This document shows, piece by piece, positions 1 to 13,200 of a stretch of 64,000 nucleotides of DNA; within the stretch, counting starts at the first letter, position 1, and every line of letters begins with the position of its first letter. Origin of the DNA: Sclerotinia nivalis (taxonomy: Eukaryota > Ascomycota > Leotiomycetes > Helotiales > Sclerotiniaceae); NCBI GenBank assembly GCA_029531795.1, contig JAPEIS010000003.1, forward strand, positions 2,294,001 to 2,358,000, read 5' to 3'. The position numbers and the translations under genes were made by a program. The notes beneath the pieces were generated by a model that saw nothing but the letters and a program-made list of their open reading frames with translations, searched no databases and was not told the origin of the DNA.

Positions 1-3000
1 TTGACATGTATGGTGCGATAGGCGGTTTCTGCTTCTGTGATATTGTAGATTTGCATGCTCAAATCACCCAGCAGATACAAAGTCTTGATCGTCCAAGTAT
101 GTGTCTTACCATGTCTCTTTTCGATTTCATGGTGAAGATCCCGATAAACAATGATGAGTTTGGCCGTCATAGAATGTGATTCGTAGAAATCAATCAGTGC
201 CTTAGATGTCGATTCCAAGAGTTCATCTCGGGTCCCTGTAGTGGCTATGACGGCGTAGAAAATCTTTCGATAGGTAACCTCTGCTAAATCGAGCTGGCGT
301 AGCTTGAAGTGTGCGAAGGCTAGCCGATTGAGCAGCTCCAAGATCTCCGCAGTGAAATTGGTTGGTAGAGATACATTGACGTTGTTACCTGAGAATGATG
401 GCCAAATTCGAAGCAAAGTCGAATTCGTCACCTGGGTTATCTCGGACCATCGTTGCTCTGAGTAGTAGCTAGAACATAAGGATGTAGCCTGGCGTATCGT
501 GGTAGTATCGATCGTCTTAGTGGTTTTATTGACGATAGTTCTTTCGAACACTTCACGAACGGTTGTGACATTCCATGTGGTTTCTTCAGTCTTTGTCTCA
601 GTAATCTGGGTTAGGCTCTTAGAGACAGATCTTGCCTCGGTTGATTCTTGCCTGCCAGTCCTGACGTAGTATTCCCAGAGGTTACTAAATACAAGGCGAG
701 CTGCTGCTACAGACCCAATAATTTGTAACTGTTCACCTACCAATCTCGTATGCTTGATCAGAGTAGTAGATTGAATGTCACTATGTTCGAGGTCAATATG
801 GATATCTCGAAGTATAATCTCTGCCTCGACTATTCTCTGTTCTCGTCTTAGGAACTCGACATAGCGGAGAGCGACTTCAATCTTCTTTTCTTGGATGGAG
901 ACGTCATAAGTGTGTGTCAAACTTGTCAAGCTTTGCCAAAGATTGATCAGTATCTCCTCCGTTTTGACGGTGTTTTTCTCCTTCTCGTACTTTTCAATCA
1001 TGGCCCATGATAATTCGAGACGTTTTGAATCGGCTGCACTCATTTTTCGAACACTGATTTCGTATTCTTGCTGTAGAGTACTGATATGCTGCTCCACCTT
1101 GGTAATTTCAGTCGAGCCCCTTGAAAATATCTCCCACGATTTAATAGTCTGTGAGGCTGATTTTCCATAAACCATTACATTCAACTCGTAGATGTACTTT
1201 TGCCATTCAGAGACCTTGGATATCTCGTGGGTAGAAACATAAATCTGAATAAGAGACTCCGCATATGTTATGGTTTCTTGGCTAACTGAATTGGTGGATC
1301 TCTGCACCCTGATGATGTACTCAAGAAGCTCAGTTTTTCGTACAACAACCTCAGTCTTCTTGGTAATAGTAATTGAAGATGTTCTTTCGATGTATTGTTG
1401 GGCACACTTGAAGGCAATTGATGAAACATGAAGGGCTTCCGCTAGCTTCCATGCATCATAGTAATGTTCCACGTTTGAGGAAGCACTGATGTGCCCCAAT
1501 CGCGCAATATTGAGTAGAGTCTGAAGTACAGAGTCTGAAGTACAGAGTCTGAAGTTTCACCAAGCACCAATTTCCGTATGGATAGAGCCAACTGCAATTT
1601 ACTTAGGGTGTCTTGAAGTGGAAATTGATACTCCCAGCAGGATCCCTCGATTAATGACAAAAGAACAGAATCGGCAAAGCAGGTTTTAAAACCAGGGGTA
1701 AGCTTTTGCTGGGTTCCTTCATTCATAGGAGATGCAGCGAAGTGCACTATCCAATATCTGGAGGCATATTGAATGAATTCGTATTTTTGAAATAATTCAT
1801 CTAAATCCTCTTCAGACATGGTGGTAAACGTTAATTGAGCCGAGCGCCTGGTGAGAGTCGCTTTAACATAAGCCAACGATCTCAGTGCCAAGTCATAATG
1901 GGCTTCTTTGACGTGGAAGGGAAAGGCGCCAGTGTTCTTGAAATCTACAACCGACATTGATCTTTGAGTGATGTTTTGCTTCACAAGATCATGAGAGAAT
2001 CGGACAAAGCCATCATCCATTTTAATTAATGGCCCAACGGCAGTGGCAATATCATCCTCAACGCGGGTTGCTCTTTGGACATGCTGACAAGATCCAGTAT
2101 CAATCTCGAGTAGTTGTTTGACTTCACTTATGAGCAAAGGACGCTCGCTTGCCAAGAGCCAGGCAAGTACAGATTTTGTGTCTCGGCCCTTGAGATCAAT
2201 CGAGGACATAATGATGTCGAGCAGCTGCCCTAGATCCTTGGGAAGAGTATCCAAACGCTTCATTGTGGACTCTGGTGCCTCTTCTTTCTTGATAATCTCG
2301 ACTGCATTTTGAGCCCATACATATGAACCGTTGGCTGCCTGCAAAAGCTTCGCTGTAACCAAAGCAAAATCCCTCTGGCTTAGGTTCATTGTTGAGAATA
2401 GAAGCGACTCAATAAAGTATTGTAAATCTTGAGTTGTATGCTGAGCGCTGATGGAGAGTTGAGAACAGTCTCCAGGTATCGGTTTGGTGAGAGGTCGAGA
2501 GAATATAATGCATTTAGTGTTCTGATGTTTGGAAACAATAGTCCGCAATCTCTCGAGTAGGACGAATCCGTTGCTCTCGCCGCCATAGACTTGGTCGAAA
2601 CCATCAATAACGACTGTCTGGCCACGATCCGTTCGAAGACTCTGGCCTAAAGCAGCCCACAGCGAGTCCTCAACTTTGGTGTTCGAATTTCCTTGGATAT
2701 GCAACTCATATGCGTGAAACAACTCCTTATACAAAGCTTTGTCACCAGCACTGAGCTGGAGCATTTGTAGCAAGAGCCCTTTGACGATGCTGAGAGTCGA
2801 CAACTCTGTCTTTAAGGCCCCATCTAAAAGGCGTTAGTAATCGTCATATGAAAAGACATGAAAGCACATACCAATGGTATAGCGAATCACCTCAGTCGCT
2901 CGGCGACCTTTGAAGGCTTGGAGTCTTTCAACAACCCATTCGGAAAGCACGGACTTTCCTGAGCCAGCGGATGCAGTTACCAAAAAGAGATTCTTTCCGC

Positions 3001-4087
3001 TTCGCAGAAATTCTCCTAAGGGTCTGTCGAACCATTCACATGTGAAATCAGCTCTTGCTCCATGGGTACGTCGATTGGTCGCAAGGATTCGTGTAACTCG
3101 ATCATGCGGAGTCAAAAAGTTTCTCACGGCTTCTACAGAATCGTCTAAATAAGTATTGTCAGTAATGAGTTCAAACATTCTTTTAGGTACAGCTTACCTC
3201 CAGGCTCAACTAGGCGTTCGAGTCTAGTTGACCAGATCTTATCTACGAAGCGATCGCTGTGCATGAAGAATTCATCTATGCTCTGGCCAAACATTTCGTC
3301 GAAGGTACGAATACTGAAATTCGAGTCTACTTGCTCAATTAGCTCCATTATAGTTTTGTATGCTGGAGAAGAGCTCACCATGTTGTCGTCTGGTGTAATG
3401 TATCGTGACACCAGTCACAAGTTTCAATAGGTCTGCGTAACAAGCCACCAATACAGTTTGTAGCTCTTCAATTGTATGTAGAAGTTCATGATGACGCACG
3501 AGGAAGCCAAGTGTGAGACTGCAATTGTAAAGCACGCCAAAGATCTTTTCGAGGACAGGAACGAATTTTGGGCCCATCTGAACACAAATGGTCAGTACCT
3601 TACTTTTTTAAATGTGGAGAATGTTAAGACAAACCTCCAGCAATGTTTTACAGCTTGCATATATGATGTTCGTTGCTTGCTCGCTCTGTGTTGTGAACGA
3701 GGAGACCTCTTCACTGTATGTAGAAACCTGACCTGTAAAGAACTCTGCCCATTTCAATATCTTATCCCAGCGGCTGCCATGATGCGGCATCTGCGATAGT
3801 CGAATAGTACCCACAAAGTCAAAGAAGCCTTCTACAGATTTGCAGCTCTGAAGAAACTTCTCGGAGCTTTGTCCGAGCTCAGATCGATACATTTTGATAA
3901 CCTTTTGGGTTGCATCCTGAAGTAGAGGTGTTTGAAAATAATCACTCTCCGTCATGCTGCGTTGGTCAAAAATTGGTGATGGCATATAGTCTTGATAGCC
4001 ATTTAACTTTGGGTAGTGATGTCCATTGGATAGCTGTCGCTGTTTAAGAGGGGATAAGGGCCCGTTGTGCATCACTGATGGGGCCAT
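1..4087 (-). CDS. NLR-like NACHT NTPase with TPR-like C-terminal region, frame-disrupted, 3' end beyond window
   Basis: Five exons fit by hand: 4087-3635, 3577-3379, 3326-3198, 3144-2872 and 2823 leftward, with introns of 57, 52, 53 and 48 nt whose phases all agree. The order is a helical N-terminal region typical of fungal STAND proteins, then a NACHT NTPase with P-loop AGSGKS (exon 4), a Walker B-like VVIDGFDQ and a sensor-like KCIIFSRP (exon 5), then a winged-helix-like stretch. A charged helical solenoid resembling TPR repeats follows. In the frame used upstream the ORF stops at 1442 with an unrelated tail. From about 1515 to base 1 a second minus-strand frame is fully open and continues the solenoid. 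A 14-bp tandem duplication at 1516-1554 causes the switch; removing one unit joins the frames. NLRs of this kind act in fungal non-self recognition and cell death (family knowledge). Whether this is a pseudogene, an allele or an assembly error is open. Confidence 0.8.
1516..1554. repeat. 14-bp tandem duplication inside the NLR gene
   Basis: The unit AGAGTCTGAAGTAC occurs at 1516-1529 and 1530-1543, followed by an 11-base partial copy at 1544-1554. Fourteen is not a multiple of three, so the extra unit shifts the coding frame. With one unit fewer, the minus-strand frame reads straight through into the open frame covering 1-1515. Confidence 0.9.
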
Positions 4088-7000
4088 GTTGGCGAATATG
4101 GTCTTCAGAGAGCAGGTCGACCTGAAGCTCCTTCTCGTTAGTTCTAGTTAGAGTTATATGTATGAATTGAGGTTGAAGATAGTCTTAAAGATTCCGTAAA
4201 TTGAGAGTTCTAGACCATTAGAAGTTTTAGCATTCCAATGTTCTCATGCGAAGCAAGGTGGCCGCTCTAATCGAGATTGTCTCACTAGAGTGAAGGACTA
4301 TGGCGTATGAATTCCATTCATGAATGGAGAACAATGGCGTGCAAATATTTGTCGATGGGAAAATGTAAAGTTGGAGCGACAGGACCTAGCGGAAACGCAC
4401 TATATGTACCTGGCTGGGTGATGGTGCATCATGACATCGAGCTAACGTGCCCCCTTTCATCTCGGAAACACCGAGTCTCAATGATATCTGTGATACAACA
4501 TTATTCTTGGAACGCGGCAATTCAGAAAGCAAATCATTCTTGAGATCGCGGAATGAATTGAAAGCAGAGGGTCAAGACCTCAGAAGAAAAATGTGATAGG
4601 ATTTACGTCGGCGGGCTCAAAATACTGCTGGCTATAAAGCTCCATGCCATCAATGATACCATAAATTCACGAGCCATAGCTAATACAGATTTCAGCTCAA
4701 GGAGAGTTTCAGTGATTGGCAGGAAATCCGTCTAAAATGTGACTATCCCCCCACGCGGGGAGTGTTGATACTGGGGTAAACAGAAGTGACAGCATGGTAC
4801 AACAGCAGTTCACAAACATTATATCGGTATTTCCGAAGATAATGTCCGGCACAATGGGTTAAAACCAACACCACTGGGAATGTAGACACAAGGCTGAGCA
4901 ATAGAGCCAGCCCATCAATCCATCGTCAATGTTGAGTCGAATTAAGATGAAGTATCAACGTCGACTATTGAAAACATGGAACGAAAGGTAGTAGCGTAGC
5001 TATTGGATATACTATCACATTACCGTGATGGCCACTCAGCCAGCCACAACTTCTGCACGGTGAATTTGTGGCGTTCCGAAAGGGAACTTCAGGAACTCAA
5101 AAGTCTGATATTGACTCCTCGTATATTGTATCAATGAGAATCCAATTCAAAGTACCCCCAGATTTAACTATAATTGTACCACGGGGCTATCCGAATGTAC
5201 AATACTATTGAAAAAGGTTAAATTAATCCGTCTCGGTATCTTTTCATGTGGCTTAATTTGAGTAGTCTGAAGGGGGAATCATTATACTAATCGAAAAAAA
5301 CATCGCGCTTAAGATTGAGGCATTCGCTTGGACATGTTGTCGTCAGGAGAGAGGGGTATGTATGAAGGTCGAAGTGAAGATTTGAGCTACCCCTGAATGC
5401 CACTAAACCAGAAGCAGTCTAAAGCTTCGGCTTTAACCAGCCGCTTATATAAACATCACCAATGGTATCTGATGCTAACTGCATATCATTTTTATCAATT
5501 CGGGGACACTTTAAAAAAACAAACCAACCAAGAATCCACATGGAAGCCATGAGCCTTAAGCCATACATTTTTTCGGCATAAATTATGCAACGGCAACAAG
5601 GTCACTCACGTTGAGTTGCTTCCTAATATGGAAATAGCTGTAGAAGGGCCAATCCCTACCCTGGTGCAGATCTATTTGTCGGTTATGAACCCTTATTTTC
5701 GGGGTTTAAAAAGTGATACACAGATAATGACTTCTCGGTTGAAATTTAACCTGTTAGAAACAGCTAGTTCAGAGTTCGGGTGGGACATTAGGATATGAGT
5801 GAATGAATTTATTCAATAATGTTTGCTTGCGCATCTCAAAAACTAATACGGTAAACCTAGAGGCGAGGAGTCAAGAATAGATAGAAGCTTCAGCGGACAA
5901 ACCGATTCGGAACGTCTCTATACACGTATTCTATTTCAGATTAGCTGTTATTACTGGGTATTAGTGAAATCACATCATAAAAAGGCCTAACCAATTTTCG
6001 TCTGAATATAGTCTGCCTCTTCTATTTATTGGCCAGAGCTTTGTCGATTGGCCATCTGCTGAAGGAGCTAACGTCTGTCTGTTCGTCTGAGCTTAAGCCA
6101 ATTAGCACCTTACCACAACTCCATTGATTACATTACTCAGCTCTTCCAAGATCTATTTATCCGAGATGATAGGTTTTAGGCCTTCCAATCGCTCATGTAT
6201 TAGCACCACAAAAATCCGGGGTTATCGCAAGATCCAGCCAATAGACATTCATTTATTAACCTCCTCTCCTTGACAACTCCTCATCATCCCTCCTATCGCA
6301 AATTCATATTCTTCCCCGCCCCCATCAACAACCCCGGCCTTTCATCTATCCCTCATTCCAATCCGGCTGATACGGTAAATGATTAACATTCCACTTAAGC
6401 CAGCAATCAAATCCTACACGCGGATGATCTGGCTCCTACCGCGAATATCTCTTACAAAGGGTCCTGCTTGTGATTTTGTGCTTTTTCAAGTCGCGTTTGA
6501 GTAGGGCATGATCATGAAGATGTTGCCGAGAGGATAGGATGCGAGGCAAGTGGCGACACGCAGCGTTAACCACATACACCTCATGACACCAACTCCAACC
6601 CATCCAGGCCCTCCCGCTGAAACCCAAACCCAAACCCAAACCTAATCCCCATCCACCTCAGATAAACCCCAGCCCATTGCAACTCAACATTCTCCAAATC
6701 TGTGCGGTCCTAAACTCCAAAATTAAACCCCACCCCTTCCTTCCCTCATTCCTCCAATCAGCTAAATACCCAGCACCACCTTCCAATTTAGTGATATCGC
6801 TTCCCAGAAAAAACCTCACATCGTTAAGATAAGAATCTGCATATTGAACATTGGACGAAAATTGTCTACATGCGAGCCACCGAACCATCAACGGCCGGTT
6901 GCTGCACATGGTGCATTTGCAGCTTGTCACTTATTGATCAAGAAACCCAAAGCGTATCATCGCGCTCTAATTAGTGCTTAAACGGAAATGAAATAATCCT

Positions 7001-8148
7001 ATAGAGAACTTCCAAAATTGGATACCATGTAATTTGCTGCAGAGAATTTCTGGAAGTGTATTCAGCTGCAGGGATGGATATGCAGCTACTCCACTTTAGT
7101 TCACTTATGGAACACAAAGGCTCTGGATGAATGTGATCCATTTGACTATGGAGTATTGAGTGAAAATACATGGGGAAGTAAGATGGCTATTACCCCTAAA
7201 CAAGCGCTAGGCCTAAAAGGCTTAGATATCTGAGAGAGTACTCAGGGAGCACCAACATCACCAGTCCCCCAAGGACATAGGCTATAGCCATAAGCACCGC
7301 GTACATAACATATGAAAAATCGATCAATTTCAGATATCGCCAAATAAACACAGTAGGCGACTGGTCCAAAAAGGAGTACATAGAACTCACTGACAGAGCG
7401 GGCGGGGCATCATGGGGCCCAAGACCCTGCATAGCTAAATATTCCGTGAAACTAGTGTCACCGGACTAGTAGTAATTTGTGCAGTGCCACGCGGCAAGAT
7501 GCTTGCTGCAGTGGAAATAGTGGAGAGCTTCATTTCCCCAAAAACAGTCGAGAAACCTTAAAAGCTTAGAAGATGAAAGAATGAACATCTAGATTTCTTA
7601 CAGAAATAATTCGCTTGAATTGATTGAGCATCCTGGAAAATTGAGGAAAATTAAGATCCCGCAAATCGTGGGATCAACCACCTTCTGATAAAGGAGTAGC
7701 ATAGCGAGCAAGTAGCTCATCGGACGTCAATTTGATCGTTGCGCTGACAGCCTCGTTCACGTCTCGACAGAGCAAGCTCTTCTTTGGGAAATTTCGGGAT
7801 GATCGCGTGTGGGGGCGGGAGCATTAGCCGGCTAGGTCAAGAATTCTCCTAATTTCCGGCGCACCTAGATGTAACTAGTATGGCAGTGATATGTCTTACG
7901 TCTTACATTCAACAGTAGACGTGAGCTTTATCTTCAGAATATGCGAAAGCGTTAATAAATGAGAATATGAAGTATGTAGGCTTCATGTAGGAAATATATG
8001 ATGGTAACAAAAAGATTATGGTAGTAGTATCAAATTCTGCCTCGACCTACAACAGTAGCTAACCCAGCAAGCTATGTATGTACTCCATTGCTTATCCAAG
8101 CATAGACTCCAAACATCCTGTACTCCAACCAAAAACACCCAAACAATA
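4088..8148. other. intergenic spacer, about 4 kb
   Basis: No convincing gene. Short ORFs lack recognisable domains and do not join through plausible introns. The best candidate is a 78-codon minus-strand ORF at 7196-7432 with one hydrophobic segment (around residues 40-65), possibly a small membrane peptide; support is weak. A run of about four AAACCC units lies at 6620-6643. The part next to 4087 should contain the NLR promoter. Confidence 0.5.
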
Positions 8149-9531
8149 TCAAGCCCACATACATTTTGCCGAGTCCAAATAGCTCTCCCTAACACCATAG
8201 AGACTACTTAGATCATCGGCATAAATATCCTCATGCAATTTCTGCTTCAACAATGCAGACTCATGTCTTTTCAACATTACATTCCACGAGAACATTGAAT
8301 GTCCTACGCCCGCAAAATATTCTCCTCGCAAAACCACAAGGTAGTCAATCAAAGCTCTTTGATCCCATCTTAGATGAGAGAGCTCCTCTCGCTCATGCTC
8401 CTTCAAAAGATCTTCTTTGTGAGTAACGTCGATGCCATGACCCTTGGCTTCAATTGCAAGCTTGTGAGTAGAATCAATATCGCCAGATGCAGCATAAATG
8501 AGTGGCGTTTTCATCGACTTGGCCAATGCAATATATGCTTCAGCTTGACCATCGTAGTGCATGAATGGAGCTGCAGTGACATGTCGTTTGACGATTCCTT
8601 CAGCAATTTCTTCCGGCTCGGTTTTCAAGTGTACGCCCAGGAATGAAGGGGTAACAATTGTTGAGCTGACGTTAAGTGGTACATCGTACCAGCTGGAAAT
8701 TTGGCGCAAGGTCGAGGTTGCGAGCCGACGAACATCGGGTCGGAATTTCATAATCCTTCCGAACTCATGAGCAAAGACATGGCCATCGGCATGAGTTGGA
8801 TATTGAAGATTGGATTGTTCGAGATCCACAACAATTGGTATCGAAGTTGGTGTTGGCGACATCCACTTTTGGATCCAATCATTTAATTTCCCTTGCCATT
8901 CTTCTGGATGTTCCAATCCACTGCTTGGCCGGTTGATAAATAAGCTCTCAGGCTGAAGCCCGCGTCTTCTCCCATTAATCGTTTGTTCCATATGATCGAT
9001 GACCTTCAATTCAGGACATGATATTTTCAAAGATTTCTTAAAATGGTCCGCATCAAACATATAATCCATTCCCTTCCAACCAAGCCCATGTCGTTTTCCC
9101 ATATGGGATCCGTCCCCATCCTCACTCGGCATCATGTTCATTCCCTCGATATCTTCCCTCAGCTTGATATTCGGCATGACCAAGCTACCACCTGCACCAA
9201 TCGCATATCGCACACAATTTAGTATCGAATTTCGCACGTGTCCAACTCCTCCCTGATTGCTGTCGCATGTAAATATGATGCTCGAGTTCCATGTTTGTGT
9301 CGCACAAACTGCTCTCATAACCTCGGAATTGACGTGCGGAAAATCGAATACGTCGTGTTGATCCAGGGTAGGAGGGGGATTATGTGCTTGAGAGCCATCG
9401 GGAGTAGCATTCCAGATGATATATGTAGGTATAACACGAGGACGATCAAAAGCGTACCAAAGCCATGCCAGTCCCAGAGAAAAGCCTGCTAAGGCGGCAT
9501 ATTTGCGATTGATACCAGTTGGAAGCTGCAT
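8149..9531 (-). CDS. O-fucosyltransferase-like type II membrane protein
   Basis: A 460-aa single-exon protein if translation starts at 9531. An upstream in-frame ATG at 9711 would add 60 residues without evident signal character. I prefer 9531 because the product then opens with a short basic stretch and a hydrophobic anchor (roughly residues 10-27), as in Golgi/ER type II glycosyltransferases. The segment SNQGGVGHVRNSILNCVRYA followed by a GG turn resembles the N-terminal donor-binding region of GDP-fucose protein O-fucosyltransferase-like proteins of fungi, and SFLGVHLKTE resembles their conserved GVHLRxE motif. The likely role is glycan or protein modification in the secretory pathway; substrate and donor are not readable from sequence. 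Gly-, Arg- and His-containing motifs look intact. Confidence 0.7.
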   Translation of the reverse strand: MQLPTGINRKYAALAGFSLGLAWLWYAFDRPRVIPTYIIWNATPDGSQAHNPPPTLDQHDVFDFPHVNSEVMRAVCATQTWNSSIIFTCDSNQGGVGHVRNSILNCVRYAIGAGGSLVMPNIKLREDIEGMNMMPSEDGDGSHMGKRHGLGWKGMDYMFDADHFKKSLKISCPELKVIDHMEQTINGRRRGLQPESLFINRPSSGLEHPEEWQGKLNDWIQKWMSPTPTSIPIVVDLEQSNLQYPTHADGHVFAHEFGRIMKFRPDVRRLATSTLRQISSWYDVPLNVSSTIVTPSFLGVHLKTEPEEIAEGIVKRHVTAAPFMHYDGQAEAYIALAKSMKTPLIYAASGDIDSTHKLAIEAKGHGIDVTHKEDLLKEHEREELSHLRWDQRALIDYLVVLRGEYFAGVGHSMFSWNVMLKRHESALLKQKLHEDIYADDLSSLYGVRESYLDSAKCMWA

Positions 9532-10275
9532 TTTTCTCGCAATTTGTATAGCGATATTCGAGTAAAAAAATGAAGGGGAAACATCTCGAAGGTCGACATT
9601 TTGTGTGAGTCTGAAGTTGTGCTTTGATCTTGGTGGCTCAGGGAGAGACTGTGCGAAGTGTGTTTTAAAGATGATGTTTGGACTTCGTGATGACCAATCA
9701 CAAGCAGGCACGCTTTGGCTTGAAACATCAATGAAGTTATCAAGACCGCGCTGAGGAGTATATTCTTTGTTTTTGCTTATTCTTTCTGAGTTTCAGGCTC
9801 CGTAGAATATCTTCAAGTGGCGATATGTAATAATTGGCAGGGGCTCCAGGTGGAGTTTCTGGCTTTCAAGGGAAGCTTCCGTTGACCCCACCTGCAGCTC
9901 ACCGGGAGTAAAAGTAAGAAAAAAGCTCACCGGGGATCTCGTAAGCTTGACCCAACTGCTCACGTTTTTTATTCTATCTGAAATCAAATGAGATCCTTGG
10001 AGTCTTTATTACACATACCTTTAACATATATGATTCATTAACATAAAACTCCGTGCATGTATTTATCTTTTATTGTGATCCTGACTTATCCACTTACAAG
10101 CATGAATTTCGAAGTGTCAAACCTTGCATTACTCAATATTCACATAGCCATACATCGTCAAATTGATAAAATAATCAAGATTCTATTCAATCAACTCCTA
10201 GACATGATCAAAACCATCGGATATCATGCAACCCCATCCAAACACAAAAGTTTAGGTATCTGTATATCTATGTAT
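9532..10275. other. spacer between the fucosyltransferase-like gene and ECM16
   Basis: Holds the presumed promoter/5' UTR of the minus-strand gene to its left and the 3' flank of ECM16. Two related motifs occur here: CAGCTCACCGGGAGT at 9895-9909 and AAGCTCACCGGGGAT at 9923-9937. The second recurs exactly upstream of ECM16 (14356-14370). No gene is supported. Confidence 0.5.
9923..9937. promoter_or_regulatory. AAGCTCACCGGGGAT motif upstream of the fucosyltransferase-like gene
   Basis: Identical 15-mer to 14356-14370, with a close relative 28 bp away at 9895. It lies about 390 bp upstream of the chosen start codon. Read on the minus strand it contains G|GTGAGCT, which also fits a 5' UTR splice donor, so it could be a promoter element or a UTR intron boundary. 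Confidence 0.3.
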
Positions 10276-13200
10276 CTACTCAACAACCCACCCCTTCCCT
10301 CTAACCTTCTTCTGAATCACCTTTCTAGCCGGCAACGGCCAGCCCAAACCACCCGAACCCTCCGCCCTCAAATAAGGCACCACCCAGCACTCTCTCATTT
10401 CACCTTCTGCTCCTGCATCCTTCCCAGCCTTCTTCTCCTTAACCATCACCTCCTTAATAGGCTTCCCATACTCCAAAAGACTCGTTCCCTTCGCCAAACC
10501 CGCCAATTGTCCTCCGGTAATATCCGTCAAACTATGCATTCTAGTTTTCTGCCTCTTTCTCGATCCATCTGCATTAACATCCTCAGCGGGTTTCTGCAAA
10601 TACGAGTAGATGATGTATTCAGGACATTCATTTGGAGAGAGATGGGACAAGGGGGAGGCGGGGTGGATATAAACTGCTTTGTCTTGTTCTTGGTCTTCGT
10701 CGTTGTGTTTGTTGGGAGTGCGAAGATGGGAGGGGAAGAGTGTGAGATAGGGGACGTCGATTGCTCGCTTGGGTTTTCTGTAGGCTTCAATTTGTGTTGG
10801 GGATAAATCTGCTCGAATGGCTACATGATCGATAAATCCTGCCGCGACCATTTGTTTGAGCGCTTTGACCTGTTTAGCAGAAGGTGGAGCCAATTTCTCT
10901 TCATATTTCAATGCCGCGAATGCCGGAATATTAGTCCGCAATAGATCTGTGATTTGACGACGCAATTGCGAGATTTCCTTGAGAGTCTTATAGCGAACAT
11001 AGTGAGATGCACACCATGCCTCCGTGGGTTCGTGGGCGAATTCACCGACGGCCTGAAGGAGTTTAATGGCATCGGACCTATCGTCAAGGAAACAAAATGA
11101 TTGATGAACTTTGTTAAATTGGCGGCGGAGATTTGCACGAGCGTCTTGTTCGATCTTCTCGGCAGTGGTAAGGTAGGATTCTTCGTCCTCACGGGGAGCG
11201 GCGGCGGGGATGACTTGGTTTTCTGGAATGAAAATATCGGCAGCAGAGAGGCCAGCTACAAGTGCGATAGTGTAGGGAAGACAATCGTGTAGATGTCCAA
11301 CTAGAAGGATACGAGAAAATCGTGGTGAAAGTGGGAATATAGACATGGTGGAACCAGTTGGAGTTATTTGACCCGATGGCGAAATTGCAGAGAGGTAAGT
11401 GAGAAGTTTCTCGGAGCTTGCAAGACTTTGTCGATCTGGGGGAGTTGGGAATGGGAAATTAACAACGTGTTGCAAATTCATCGATTTGAGTTGCAGTACC
11501 ACACCTTCAATGGGCATGCGTAATATTTCTGGCTCCGCAAACTCCTCGAAATCTCTTTCATAAACAGCTGATGAATAGAATCGATAACAATGTCCGGGAC
11601 CAGTACGTCCAGCACGACCTGCACGTTGGCTTGCACTGGCTTTACTGATCCATCCGACCTCGAAACTCTGTACGCCAGTTGTCTTATCGTATTTACGTTC
11701 CTTTGATCTTCCACAGTCGAAAACATAACGAATACCAGGAATTGTGAGAGATGTTTCAGCAACGTTAGTGGCCAAAACAATCAATCGTGAACCATCAGGA
11801 GGTGGTTCAAAAACCCTCAGTTGCTCTTTCGTAGGCAGTAAGGAATATAGTGGCAATATATGCATTTTTGAAGGCCCAGTATCCGCTTCCTCCCCGATAT
11901 CAAAATCTTCCTCGTCATTAAACGTAACTTCGTCATCATCATCGTCATAATCGTCATTAGTAGTGTCCATAGTTTCACCAAAATCGATATCTTCGGCTTC
12001 GACGGGTGCATCTTTCCCGGATATGCGAACTTGTGGTCCTGTTGTAGTAGAACCTATCTTGAATGCTTCTTTTAACTTCTTGCTGAGATGTGTGATTTCA
12101 TTTTGACCGGTTAAGAATACCAGGATTCCTCCTGGTGGAAGTTTGCGATGACCCTTACTAATCTTTCTGAATGCTTCTTCGACATAATCATGATGTGTCT
12201 TTCGGGCAAAATGAGTAGTGACTGGGTATTGTCTACCCTCGGCTTGAAGTACCGGTGGAGGATTAGCAAACAATGTCTTGTTCTCTGTGAAATCTGTAAT
12301 TCGTAGAGTAGCAGACATAATAATGAGTTTCAATGGTTTGATAGATGAGTCTTCTAAAGCCATTTCCTCTCTTAACTTTACCACTCGACTGAGCATACCA
12401 ATCAAGATATCGGTATTCACGCTCCTCTCGTGAGCTTCATCAATAACGATGGCAGAGTACTTTCGCAGAGCAATATCTTGTGCTACTTCTCTCAAGAGTA
12501 CACCATCCGTCATGAATTTTATAGCAGTGTCTGAACTTACTGTTCCCTCGAATCGAATTTGGTAGGCGACTCGCTTACCATGATCAGCAAGCTCATCACC
12601 CACTCGTTTCGCCATACTAACGGCCGCAACTCTTCGAGGTTGCGTGACTCCAATCATTCCAGGATTAGGCGAGTCTTTAGTACCATAACCAGCTTCGTAT
12701 AAGAACTGAGGTACCTGAGTAGTTTTTCCAGAACCAGTAGCACCATACACAACCACTAGATTATTGTTATGAATTGCTTCCATAATTTTCTGTTCTTCAG
12801 CTACAACTGGCAGTTTAAGCCTGACGTCTTGAATACTTGAGGGTCTTTCCACAGAAACACTAAATGCCTTTCGTGATAAATTGGTAGTAGGTTGTAGTTC
12901 CAATGGTAAAGGATCTTGTTCCAAAGGTCGAGGTTCGAATCCTTCTATTTTTGGTGTTTCTGTCGCATTTGGAATATTCGATGATGGTTCATAACCATAA
13001 GCTTCATTTACTTGCTGAGTTGCCCAGGCTTTAAATGCAGATGAGCGTTCCTGTTTTCTCGAGGTATTGTCGTCCTCATCTTCGTCTTCCTCACTGCTCT
13101 CCTCGCTATCGTCTTCACCACTGTCTTCGTCCGACGATCCTCCTTCATTTTCATCTTCCATGTCATTTCCAAGCTTCGATTGAGGATCCCCCTCCTTGCT

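Noticed and set aside
6620..6643. AAACCC repeats resembling an interstitial telomere tract
   Set aside because: The unit is TTTGGG/AAACCC, not the fungal TTAGGG, and only four units; chance simple repeat.
10057..10806. 249-codon plus-strand ORF
   Set aside because: Antisense to the C-terminus of ECM16 and its 3' flank; no domain.
12920..12945. GGTTCGAATCC, a tRNA B-box-like sequence
   Set aside because: Lies inside the ECM16 coding sequence with no A-box or cloverleaf around it. No other tRNA candidate was found.
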